Origin: Methylocystis heyeri
GTDB taxonomy: Bacteria > Pseudomonadota > Alphaproteobacteria > Rhizobiales > Beijerinckiaceae
NCBI RefSeq assembly: GCF_004802635.2
Contig: NZ_CP046052.1
Coordinates: forward strand, 372,001-436,000
Reading direction: 5' to 3'
Length of the DNA: 64,000 nucleotides
The notes beneath the pieces are model-generated. The model ran no database searches. It was not told the origin of the DNA and saw nothing but the letters and a program-made list of their open reading frames with translations. The position numbers and the translations under genes were made by a program. Positions 7,737 through 15,461 of the stretch are shown here, in pieces. The stretch's first letter is position 1; each line of letters starts with the position of its first letter.

Positions 7737-8738
7737 ATGAAAAAGAAACTCGAATATCTCTGGCCGGCGCTCGGCCTTTGCGCGGTCGTGGGCTCGTTTT
7801 ATCTGCTCTATCACGAGTTCCGGGGCGAATCCGTCGGCTCCGAGGTCTGGTCCGCGCTGCGGTCGATATCCGTGCAGAACTACCTCCTGGCGGGCGCGGG
7901 CTCTCTGCTCGCCTATATAGCGCTCGCCTGGTACGACCGTATCGCGCTGCTGCACTTGGGCGTAAAACACATTTCCTGGGTGTTTATTTCGCTGTGCTCC
8001 TTCACCACCTATGCGCTCTCCCACAATATCGGCGCGAGCGTGTTTTCGGGCGCGATGGTTCGGTACCGCGCCTATTCCACCAAGGGGCTGACCGCGGCCC
8101 AGGTGGCCGTTCTGGTCGTGCTGTGCTCCTACACCTTCGGCTTCGGCAATGTGCTCCTCGGCGGATTGCTGCTGACCTACGACCCGGATTTGATGCAGAG
8201 GCTTTCGGGCTTCCTGCCCGATGTGTTCACCCATCCGCACGCAGCGCGCGCTGTCGGCCTTGCCTGCCTCGGCGGGGTCGCGCTCTACATCATCGGCTCG
8301 CTGATGCATTTCAAGCCGCTGAAAATCGGCAGCCTGGAAGTCCTGTATCCGCGCCCCGAGGTCATGAAGCAGCAGCTTTTCGCGGCGCCGCTGGAGCTGA
8401 TCGGTTCGGCCAGCATCATTTATTTCGCGCTGCCGGAGCAGGGAAATCCCGGCTATCTGGTCGTGCTGGGCGCCTTCATCCTGTCCTTCTCGGCCGCGCT
8501 GGTATCCCATGCTCCGGGCGGGCTCGGGGTGTTCGAACTGCTCTTCATCAAGCTGATGCCCGACGTCGCCCGGGTCAAAGTCCTGGCGGCTCTGCTGGTA
8601 TGGCGGCTTTTCTACCTCATCATCCCGCTGCTCATCGCCCTCGTCGTCGTCGTGGTTTTCGAGCGGGGAAGACTGGCCCAGGTCATGCGGGACGCGCGTC
8701 GGGCCGACGCTGCGATGCGAAAGGAAGAAGTGGATTAG
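7737..8738 (+). CDS. Lysylphosphatidylglycerol synthase TM-region / UPF0104 family protein
   Basis: A 333-residue polytopic membrane protein matching the flippase-like transmembrane half of MprF (YbhN/UPF0104 family) without the soluble aminoacyl-transfer domain. Hydrophobic segments fill residues 10-310. Family landmarks are YALSHNIGASVFSGAMVRYR near residue 95 and SHAPGGLGVFE near residue 260. The role is probably lipid movement or membrane modification, but no substrate can be read from sequence. The ATG at 7737 has only a weak ribosome site. A dispersed repeat carrying an insertion sequence lies immediately downstream. Confidence 0.8.
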   Translation: MKKKLEYLWPALGLCAVVGSFYLLYHEFRGESVGSEVWSALRSISVQNYLLAGAGSLLAYIALAWYDRIALLHLGVKHISWVFISLCSFTTYALSHNIGASVFSGAMVRYRAYSTKGLTAAQVAVLVVLCSYTFGFGNVLLGGLLLTYDPDLMQRLSGFLPDVFTHPHAARAVGLACLGGVALYIIGSLMHFKPLKIGSLEVLYPRPEVMKQQLFAAPLELIGSASIIYFALPEQGNPGYLVVLGAFILSFSAALVSHAPGGLGVFELLFIKLMPDVARVKVLAALLVWRLFYLIIPLLIALVVVVVFERGRLAQVMRDARRADAAMRKEEVD

Positions 8739-8795
8739 GCGCGTCGCGGCGAAAGCCGACAGGGGTTTCGCGGTAGAACGCGCGTTCCGCCTCTG

Positions 8796-8895
8796 GAGCA
8801 TGTTCCCGAAAAGTCGAAACGGCTTTTGGAAAAGAACATGCACCGTCACTGAGATCTGGCGCGCGCTCGACTGCGTTTAAAACGAACGCGCTCTA
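8796..8895. repeat. Dispersed palindromic repeat, copy 1 (interrupted by an IS)
   Basis: About 100 bp starting gagcatgttcccgaaaag, with an inner inverted arm ttttggaaaagaacatgc, and ending gaacgcgctct. It closely matches the copy at 17151-17248 with scattered substitutions. The IS below begins right at its right-hand end. Confidence 0.8.
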
Positions 8896-8909
8896 GGGCT
8901 TGTTGAGAT

Positions 8910-9341
8910 TCATCGCGAATTGATGAGCGCGGCGGCGAGGCGGATCATGGCTGTGAAGCTTTGATCGGTTTTGTCGGCGCGCAGGGCGATCCGCTTGAAC
9001 TCCTTGAGTTTGCCGAAGAAGTTTTCGATGAGGTGACGGGCTTTGTAAAGCTCGATGTCGATGGCGAGAGGCGCGTTTCGTCTTGGATGTTGGGAGATGA
9101 CGATTTGCGCGCCGCGCTCGTTCAGTTCGGCGACGATCCAGTCGCTGTCGAAGGCCTTGTCGGCGAGCAGCGCGCCAAATTCGACGCCCTCGATCAAAGG
9201 CGCGACGCCGACCGTGTCGAAGCGTTGCCCCGGCAGCAGAACGAAGCGGACCAAATTGCCGAGCGCGTCGGTGAGCGCGAGGATTTTGGTGGTCCAGCCG
9301 CCTTTGGATTTGCCTATGGCCTGGCCCTGAGTCCCCCTTTT
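8910..9341 (-). CDS. IS5-family transposase, frame B (reached by -1 frameshift)
   Basis: C-terminal part of the transposase, read from the slippery tract onward. The frame gives QAIGKSKGGWTTKILALTD, then LLADKAFDSDWI with the second catalytic aspartate, and RHLIENFFGKLKEFKRIALR with the catalytic glutamate, completing the DDE triad. There are no internal stops or deletions, so the element may still be active. The start coordinate marks the slip site and is not an independent start codon. Confidence 0.82.
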   Translation of the reverse strand, partial: KRGTQGQAIGKSKGGWTTKILALTDALGNLVRFVLLPGQRFDTVGVAPLIEGVEFGALLADKAFDSDWIVAELNERGAQIVISQHPRRNAPLAIDIELYKARHLIENFFGKLKEFKRIALRADKTDQSFTAMIRLAAALINSR

Positions 9342-9661
9342 GCGCCCTGTCCATGGCGGTGGACCTTGACGATGGTGGCGTCGATCATGGCGTATTCCAT
9401 GTCTGGATCGTCCGACACGGCGTCAAACATCCGCTTGAACACATCGGCCTTCACCCAATCGCGAAAGCGTTTGAACACGGTGTTCCACTTGCCGAAGGCG
9501 GGAGGCAGATCGCGCCAGGGGCTGCCCGTGCGCGCAATCCACAAGATCGCCTCTAAAAACAATCGCCCATCGCTCCCGGTCCGGCCGGGATCGGAGGGCT
9601 TGCCAAGACAAAAGGGCTCCAGCTTCGACCATTGGCCGTCCGTCAGACAGAATCGGGGCAT
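9314..9661 (-). CDS. IS5-family transposase, frame A
   Basis: N-terminal 115 residues of the transposase. It opens with the family's MPRFCLTDGQWSKLEPF segment, has the DUF4096-like region (LEAILWIARTGSPWRDLPPAFG) around residues 38-57, and carries the first catalytic acid in MIDATIVKVHRHGQ. The frame stops soon after an AAAAGGGGG tract at 9333-9341, where a -1 slip leads into frame B. This two-frame layout is normal for the IS427 group and is not evidence of decay. Confidence 0.88.
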   Translation of the reverse strand: MPRFCLTDGQWSKLEPFCLGKPSDPGRTGSDGRLFLEAILWIARTGSPWRDLPPAFGKWNTVFKRFRDWVKADVFKRMFDAVSDDPDMEYAMIDATIVKVHRHGQGAKGGLRARP

Positions 9662-9960
9662 TGCAAACTCCTTTCGGAGCTTGAATCATCCTTCCACCAA
9701 AATGGGAATCCTGATTCTCAACAGGCCCTAAATGCAGCGCCCGAAGTTTCGGGCGGATTGAATGAGCTTCGCGCTGTCGTCGTGCGGAGCGCAGGGACCG
9801 AGAAAGACTGTCGCGGCCCTGGATCTTCCCTGCGCTCGCAATCACGCGAAAACTGTTCAGTCGAGATGGCGGCTCACCGCCATGGCCGGCTTCAAAGACC
9901 AAACGGCAAAAGCCGACCCCTGGCGAAGGAGCCGGCTTTGCACAGGGGAAAACAGACGGT

Positions 9961-10236
9961 TCAGGCGCGGTATTGTTGCAGCCGCGTGGTGCGCAAACCG
10001 GCGAGTCCATGCTGGTCTATCGACATCTGCCAGCTCAGAAACTCATCGACCGTCAAAGTATAGCGACTGCAGGCTTCATCCAGGGAAAGAAGTCCGCCCC
10101 GAACGGCGGCGACTACCTCCGCCTTCCGGCGAATGACCCAGCGCCGCGTCGTGACCGGAGGCAGGTCGGCGATGGTCAGGGGACTGCCATCGGGGCCGAT
10201 GACATACTTGGCGCGCGGACGATACGTCTCTGTCAT
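9961..10236 (-). CDS. sciP: CtrA inhibitor SciP (DUF1153)
   Basis: A 91-residue helix-turn-helix protein. In Caulobacter, SciP binds the master regulator CtrA and stops it activating transcription in new swarmer cells. The family signature is nearly complete: KYVIGPDGSPLTIADLPP, RRWVIRRKAEVVAAVRGGLL, then ACSRYTLTVDEFLSWQ and GLAGLRTTRLQQY. I chose the ATG at 10236, which matches the usual length. An in-frame GTG four codons earlier (10248) is possible, and neither start has a strong ribosome site. It stands alone between an IS and an rlpA-like gene. Confidence 0.93.
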   Translation of the reverse strand: MTETYRPRAKYVIGPDGSPLTIADLPPVTTRRWVIRRKAEVVAAVRGGLLSLDEACSRYTLTVDEFLSWQMSIDQHGLAGLRTTRLQQYRA

Positions 10237-10441
10237 ATCGCTACTCACATACTCAACACGAGGTAGCGTCTTTATAGCGGGGTCGCTTTAAGATTTACCT
10301 AAGCCCGCGCAATCAAAACTGTTCTTCATTTCAACCTATTGTTAGCATTTTGCCCGGCGGCGGCCATGCCGGGGCGTCGCGCGAATCCGAGAAAGTTTGC
10401 AGACTTTCGAGAGAATCCGCTCGGCGCCGGCGGCGTTCTCG

Positions 10442-10777
10442 TCAACGCAGCGCTTCGACCCGCACCTTGGCGACACCGGCCGAACGAAAGCCGAGGTGAT
10501 CGGCCGCCGAGGTCGAAACATCGATGATGCGTCCGCCGGTGAAAGGTCCACGGTCGTTGATCGTCACCACCACAGAGCGGTTGTTGTGCAGATTGGTGAC
10601 CCGGGCCTTCGAACCGAATGGCAGGCTGCGATGGGCGGCGGTGAAGCCGCCGACGCGGCTGCCGCTGGCTGTCCGGCCTTTCAGTCCATAGTAGGAAGCC
10701 TTTCCGGTCCATATTTCCGAATGCGCAGGGAATGTCGACGCCAGTAGAGCTGCGAATGCGAAAGTCTTTTTGATCAT
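10442..10777 (-). CDS. rlpA: RlpA-like double-psi beta-barrel septal protein
   Basis: A 111-residue exported protein of the RlpA family, whose members bind or cleave denuded peptidoglycan glycans at the septum. The start at 10777 follows a strong GGGGAG site and gives a signal peptide (MIKKTFAFAALLASTFPAHS). The double-psi barrel follows directly: GKASYYG, TASGSRVGGFTAAHRSLPFG, VVVTINDRGPF, and GRIIDVSTSAADHLGF. It has no SPOR domain and no lipobox cysteine, so it is the short single-domain form. Longer upstream readings of the frame lack a leader. Confidence 0.88.
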   Translation of the reverse strand: MIKKTFAFAALLASTFPAHSEIWTGKASYYGLKGRTASGSRVGGFTAAHRSLPFGSKARVTNLHNNRSVVVTINDRGPFTGGRIIDVSTSAADHLGFRSAGVAKVRVEALR

Positions 10778-11211
10778 CAGGCTTCTCCCCTTTGGCGTAA
10801 GGCCGGAATGTTCCGGCGCGCTCGACCGAGAAGGCCGTCGCACAGCTTGCGCTAACGGGACGATGTGATCGAAAAAGGGCGGAAAAAAGCAACATTCGGG
10901 TGAACTTGATTAGTATCAATCAACCATCGTAGAAACTGATGAATATCCTGCTTCTTTAAAAATCAAATATGCTTTCTATGCAGGTGCTTATATTTCATTT
11001 TTGGGCTAAAGCCGCGCCTGTTGTAAAAATACAACATGCCGCAATATTCGTTCTGCTTGGGGCGCCATTGTGCGATGCAAAAAAGGACGCGGCGGGCGTA
11101 GCAACGCCGGGCGCGCGTCGCCCGCGCGAAACGCCGGCGCATATTAATGTGCTTATCTGGCGCCCGAATTGCCACCCAGGCCTCGTTTCATCAAAGGACG
11201 AGGCGCGGCGG
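10778..11211. other. Intergenic region upstream of the GST operon
   Basis: No gene recognised in 434 bp. The middle (about 10880-11060) is clearly more AT-rich than its surroundings and includes the small palindrome ttgtaaaaatacaa near 11020. It must carry the divergent promoters of the rlpA-like gene and of the GST/nitroreductase/AAA operon. I could not identify a specific operator. Confidence 0.5.
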
Positions 11212-11826
11212 ATGAAGTTCTACATGGCCCCGGGATCATGCTCGACGGGCATACATATACTGCTCGAGGAAATCGGCCTGGTTTTCGAGGCTTATATCGT
11301 CAATCTCCCCAAAGGAGATCACCTCAAGCCCGAATATCTCGCCATCAACCCCAATGGAACAATACCGACACTGGTTCGCGACGACGGCTCCGCCCTGACG
11401 GATTTCGTGTCGATCGCGACATGGCTGGCGGAAGCCTATCCACGCCGCAAGCTGGCGCCTTCCGACCCCAAGGCTGCCGAAATGGCGTTCGAGACGCTCG
11501 GCTTTTGCACGCGACACATTCACGGCGAAGGATTCCGCCGCGTGTTCACGCCCGAACGATATGTCTCGAAACGCGCCGGCGTCGAAGAGATCCGGAATGA
11601 GGGCCGCAAGATCGTCGCCGAGGCCTTCGCGGAGCTCGACGTCCGCATTCCCGCCAGCGGCTATGTGGCGGGGGATTTCTCCATAGCCGATCCCGCCCTG
11701 TTCTATGTCGCGTTCTGGGCCGACAAGACCGGCATCCCGCTTCCTCCAAATTGCCTCGCTCACTACCAGCTGATGCGCACGCGCCCCGCGGTGCGGCAGG
11801 TGCTGGCGGAGGAGGGCTATCGATGA
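11212..11826 (+). CDS. Glutathione S-transferase family protein
   Basis: A 204-residue two-domain GST. The thioredoxin-like N-terminal half starts MKFYMAPGSCSTGIHILLEE, placing Ser/Cys at the usual active-site position after the first strand, and contains the glutathione-binding NPNGTIPTLVRDDG cis-proline loop near residues 50-62. The helical C-terminal half contains GDFSIADPALFYVAFW, the conserved N-capping/SIAD motif. The ATG at 11212 is set by the fold, since sequence before it in frame is not GST-like. It is the first gene of a three-gene operon, 13 bp before the SagB-type gene, so its function may be tied to that pair rather than to general detoxification. Confidence 0.88.
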   Translation: MKFYMAPGSCSTGIHILLEEIGLVFEAYIVNLPKGDHLKPEYLAINPNGTIPTLVRDDGSALTDFVSIATWLAEAYPRRKLAPSDPKAAEMAFETLGFCTRHIHGEGFRRVFTPERYVSKRAGVEEIRNEGRKIVAEAFAELDVRIPASGYVAGDFSIADPALFYVAFWADKTGIPLPPNCLAHYQLMRTRPAVRQVLAEEGYR

Positions 11827-11839
11827 GCCCGCAGCAATC

Positions 11840-13456
11840 ATGACCAATCAGGACAATGATGGACTGCCGCAGGATATCCGCGGCTATCACCAGCGCACCA
11901 AACATGCGCCCAACCGCTACGCCCTCGGTCCGGCTTTTCTGGATTGGACCTCGCAGCCCTCGCCTTACCGTCGGTTTGAAGGCGCGCCGCTTTTGGAGCT
12001 GCCGCTTTCGGACGGCGACGGCGGTCCGTCCTTTCCGGGGCCGGCGCAAAGGCCGGAAAAGCTCGACGCCGACTCGCTGGGCCTTTTCTTCGAACTCGCC
12101 TTCGGCCTCAGCGCGTGGAAAAGCGTGGAGGGCTCGACCTGGGCGCTGCGCAACAATCCTTCGAGCGGCAATCTGCATCCCACCGAAAGCTGGATCGTAA
12201 TGAACGCCGTCGAGGGCGTTTCGGATCGCCCTGCGGTCTATCATTACGCGCCGCAGGAGCACGCGCTGGAGACGCGGGCGGCTTTCGACGGCGCGGCGGC
12301 GGCGCCTTCGGGCGGCTTTCTTCTCGGCCTGACCTCGATCCCCTGGCGTGAGGCCTGGAAATATGGCGAGCGCGCCTTTCGCTATTGCCAGCTCGACGCC
12401 GGCCACGCCATGGGCGCTGCGGCCCAGAGCGCGGCTGCGCTGGGGTGGCGCCTGCGCGCGCTCTCTTATCCCTCGGACGACGAGATAAGCGCGCTATTGG
12501 GCCTTGCTCGCGCCGACGCCGCACATCGACGCGAGCCGGAACATCCCGAGCTTCTGGCATGGGTGGAAACCGGCGAGAGTTCCGCGAGCCTTCCCGAAAT
12601 AGAATCCCTTGCGGCCGCCGGGAGGCAATGGTTCGGCGAGGCCAACCGGCTCAGCGAGGACCATGACGGCTGGCCGCTGGTGGATCTCGCGTTCAGGCTT
12701 TGCCGCAAGCCGCGCAGCCGGCCGCTGATCCAGCCGCCGGCTGGCCCGTCTGCGGCTCCGGAGGCGGGCGCCCGTTCCATCGCGGATGTGGTTCGCACGC
12801 GTCGGAGCGCCCAGCGCTTCGACGGAACTTCCATCCTTCCCAAGGACGCCTTCTGCGCGATGCTCGCCGCGACCGCTCCGGGAGCCGCGCCGTTGCTCTC
12901 CGCCTTTCCCTGGACGCCGGCGCTCGCTCTGCTGTTGTTCGTGCACCGGGTCGAAGGGCTCGAGCCCGGACTATATCTCTATCCCCGCAACGCCTCTCTG
13001 GGCGATCGGCTGCTCGCCGCCGGTTCTCCGTCTCTCCAGCGCGCGCCGGTCGATTTCGGCGGTCTGTCCCTGATCCGATTGCAATCGGGAAGCGTCGAGC
13101 GAGAGGGGACGCGGCTTTCCTGCCTGCAGCCCATTGGCGGGAAGGGGTGTTTCAGCCTGGCGATGATCTCCGATTTCGACGCCGTCGTCACGGCCGAGGG
13201 CGGCTTCGGATACCGCCGCCTGCATTGGGAGGCCGGGCTCATCGGCCAGGCGTTGTATCTCGGCGCCGCCGCCCATGGATTTTCGGGAACCGGCATAGGC
13301 TGCTTCTTCGACGACGAGGTCCACGGGCTGCTCGGCCTCGGCCCCGAACAGAGCGCCTTTCAGGATGTCTACCATTTCACCGTGGGCGCAGCGGTCGAGG
13401 ACGCGCGCATTCTGACTTTGCCACCTTATCCTCGAGAAAGACGGATGCGGCGATGA
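11840..13456 (+). CDS. Double-domain SagB/ThcOx-type nitroreductase-fold dehydrogenase
   Basis: A 538-residue protein made of two nitroreductase-fold domains in tandem. The first (about 60-240) has the SagB-type RNNPSSGNLHPTESWIV and DAGHAMGAAAQSAAALGW. The second (about 270-530) opens with the nitroreductase-like IADVVRTRRSAQRFDG and has WEAGLIGQALYLGAAAHGFSGTGIGCFFDDEV near its end. SagB-type enzymes are FMN-dependent and oxidise azolines to azoles in peptide maturation, but no YcaO cyclodehydratase or precursor peptide is visible here, so that role should not be assumed. The stop overlaps the start of the AAA ATPase by 4 bp, implying stoichiometric co-production. Confidence 0.85.
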   Translation: MTNQDNDGLPQDIRGYHQRTKHAPNRYALGPAFLDWTSQPSPYRRFEGAPLLELPLSDGDGGPSFPGPAQRPEKLDADSLGLFFELAFGLSAWKSVEGSTWALRNNPSSGNLHPTESWIVMNAVEGVSDRPAVYHYAPQEHALETRAAFDGAAAAPSGGFLLGLTSIPWREAWKYGERAFRYCQLDAGHAMGAAAQSAAALGWRLRALSYPSDDEISALLGLARADAAHRREPEHPELLAWVETGESSASLPEIESLAAAGRQWFGEANRLSEDHDGWPLVDLAFRLCRKPRSRPLIQPPAGPSAAPEAGARSIADVVRTRRSAQRFDGTSILPKDAFCAMLAATAPGAAPLLSAFPWTPALALLLFVHRVEGLEPGLYLYPRNASLGDRLLAAGSPSLQRAPVDFGGLSLIRLQSGSVEREGTRLSCLQPIGGKGCFSLAMISDFDAVVTAEGGFGYRRLHWEAGLIGQALYLGAAAHGFSGTGIGCFFDDEVHGLLGLGPEQSAFQDVYHFTVGAAVEDARILTLPPYPRERRMRR

Positions 13457-15165
13457 ACATTCAAATCGAACGGGCGCATGTGGAAGCGCTGATCGAAAAA
13501 TTCCCCGCTCATTCGGGGTTGGCCGATCAGTTGCGGTTCAGCGATCGCATCGAGGTCGATTTTGCGCATCTTTCTGCGCAGGAGCTGGATTTCCTGGAGG
13601 AGCGCTATCGTCTGGCGGGACCGGACATGCGGGCCAAGGCCGCCCAGCTTTCGACCCTGCGCGCGGCGTTGCTGGCCGGCGAAAAAAGATATGCGGCGGG
13701 CGAGCTCGAGGACGCCTTTCCAGCGCTGGTCAGGCATCTCGCCGCGAACGCCATCCGGGGCTGGCTGTTCACCGCGAGCATCGCGAGCAAGCCTCTTCCT
13801 TATGTCATCACGCGCTTCGATTACGTGCCGGCGTCGAACGACGAGGCCGGCAAGATTCTGATCGAACTCAAGGCCAACGCCAAGGGCGTGCTGCAGAGCA
13901 GCGCCATACGCATCGTGGCGGGCGACATCGCCGGGCGCACCATCAGCGAGATACTGGCCGGGAAAGGCTATCTGCGGGAGACGCCGGCGCTGCTCGAAGC
14001 CTTCGACGCCGCATCGGAAATCTATTTCGACTGGCGCGGGCGCTACGGCGGCCAGTTCACCGGGAAGGGCACGGGCTTCCATGCCGAGGACCCCAACGCG
14101 TCCCATCGCGACACCGACTGGGCGCGAAAGGATGTGGTGGTGCTTTCGACCAGCGGCGGCGACGCCCGGCTGGTGAACGACGAGGCGATTCTCTCAGCCC
14201 GCAGCCTCACTCTGGAGACCCCCGGCGACGTGCTTGGGCACTTCCTGCGCAAGGCCTCGAAGAGCAACCGTTTCGCGGCTGAAGACGAGGTCGCCGAGCT
14301 CGCGGGCGAGCTGCCCAAGGACCTCTTCATACGAGTCCCCGTGCATCCGTACATACTGATGTTTCACCTCGATCTGCATCACCATGTCTGGGTGCATGTC
14401 GACGAACTGGCGCTTTACCGCTATCAGCCCGAGCTCAAGAAGAAGCTGGTGCTGCCTCCCGAGCAGACCGATCTCATCGACATTCTGACCGCCGAGATGG
14501 ATGTGCTGATGGATGATATCGTGGCCGGGAAATCCGGCGGGACCACGGTGCTCTGCGCCGGGCCGCCCGGCGTCGGCAAAACCCTGACGGCGGAAGTCTA
14601 TTCGGAAATCATCCAGCGCCCTCTGTATCGCGTTCATTCCGGCCAGCTCGGGCTGAATGTGTCGACCATGGAGACGGCGCTGAAAGATATTCTCACCCGC
14701 GCCCAGCGCTGGGGCGCGGTCATGCTGATCGACGAAGCGGACGTCTATATCAAGCGGCGCGACGACAATATCGCCATGAATGCGGTCGTCGGCGTGTTCC
14801 TGCGCGTTCTGGAATATTTCAACGGCCTGCTGTTCCTGACGACCAATCGCGTCGACGACATCGACGAGGCGATCGTCTCCCGCTGCATAGCGCTGATCAA
14901 ATATTATCCGCCGGACGCGGAAGCGCGGCGGCGCATCTGGAGCGTCATGTCGGAGCAGTTCGATCTAGAACTGTCGCATTCGCTCATAAACGAGCTGGTC
15001 TCGGCCTTTCCGCAGGCGAGCGGACGCGACATCAAGGGCTTGGCGAAGCTCGTCGCGAAATTCTGCCATCAGAAGCAGGTGAAAGCGGATATGGACGCCT
15101 TCCGGCGTTGCGCGATATTCCGCGGTCTCGACTTCGCGCGCGACGAGGCTTTCGAGGCGGCGTAG
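13453..15165 (+). CDS. AAA-family ATPase with large N-terminal domain
   Basis: A 570-residue protein whose start overlaps the nitroreductase stop (ATGA). The first 350 residues form an N-terminal region I do not recognise, with DWARKDVVVLSTSGGDARLVNDE near residue 220. The C-terminal AAA module has Walker A GPPGVGKT (about 370-377), Walker B VMLIDEADVY (about 422-431), sensor-1 FLTTNRVDDIDEAIVSR and an arginine-rich end. It resembles remodelling ATPases more than proteases, since no peptidase domain follows. In this operon it could act as a chaperone or activase for the nitroreductase-fold enzyme. That is inference from coupling only. Confidence 0.82.
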   Translation: MNIQIERAHVEALIEKFPAHSGLADQLRFSDRIEVDFAHLSAQELDFLEERYRLAGPDMRAKAAQLSTLRAALLAGEKRYAAGELEDAFPALVRHLAANAIRGWLFTASIASKPLPYVITRFDYVPASNDEAGKILIELKANAKGVLQSSAIRIVAGDIAGRTISEILAGKGYLRETPALLEAFDAASEIYFDWRGRYGGQFTGKGTGFHAEDPNASHRDTDWARKDVVVLSTSGGDARLVNDEAILSARSLTLETPGDVLGHFLRKASKSNRFAAEDEVAELAGELPKDLFIRVPVHPYILMFHLDLHHHVWVHVDELALYRYQPELKKKLVLPPEQTDLIDILTAEMDVLMDDIVAGKSGGTTVLCAGPPGVGKTLTAEVYSEIIQRPLYRVHSGQLGLNVSTMETALKDILTRAQRWGAVMLIDEADVYIKRRDDNIAMNAVVGVFLRVLEYFNGLLFLTTNRVDDIDEAIVSRCIALIKYYPPDAEARRRIWSVMSEQFDLELSHSLINELVSAFPQASGRDIKGLAKLVAKFCHQKQVKADMDAFRRCAIFRGLDFARDEAFEAA

Positions 15166-15219
15166 GACCGAACTGGCTCAGCGCTTCGACGTTCACCGGC
15201 GCCCTGTTCCGACGTAAAA

Positions 15220-15253
15220 GAGTCCGCCGCTCGAAGGCGCGGCGGGCTTTTTC
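15220..15253 (+). terminator. Intrinsic terminator of the GST-SagB-AAA operon
   Basis: gtccgccgc pairs with gcggcgggc (one G-U pair) around an 8-base loop, directly followed by TTTTT. It lies 55 bp after the AAA stop. Confidence 0.8.
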
Positions 15254-15461
15254 GGGCGGGGGAAGGCGGAGCCGGAAAAAGCCGTCGCCGATTTGAAGGC
15301 GCTTCGCCAGGATCGGCGGAGCGGACCCTGCGTTACGGCGCCGTCTTGTCAACAATTCAAAACTCAAGGAAATTTCCAGGCGGAGCGGCGCTGTACGGCG
15401 AAATCCTAGTTTATGACGCCCCCTTTGATAACGGCGCGAAGCGCAGTTAGTGGAGGATAAA

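Larger units (their letters stand above)
8896..9729 (-). mobile_element. IS5-family insertion sequence (IS427-like), complete
   Basis: An 834-bp element. Its ends are imperfect terminal inverted repeats: gggcttgttgagattca at the left and, read inward from the right, gggcctgttgagaatca (15 of 17 match). A TA dinucleotide flanks each end (8894-8895 and 9730-9731), the target duplication expected for the IS427 group. It carries two transposase frames joined by a probable -1 frameshift. Removing the element restores a continuous intergenic sequence downstream of the UPF0104 gene. Confidence 0.9.

Noticed and set aside
12700-13452. N-terminal extension of the AAA gene
   Set aside because: It overlaps the SagB-type gene in another frame with Arg/Ala-rich sequence. 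The ATG at 13453 is coupled to the upstream stop.
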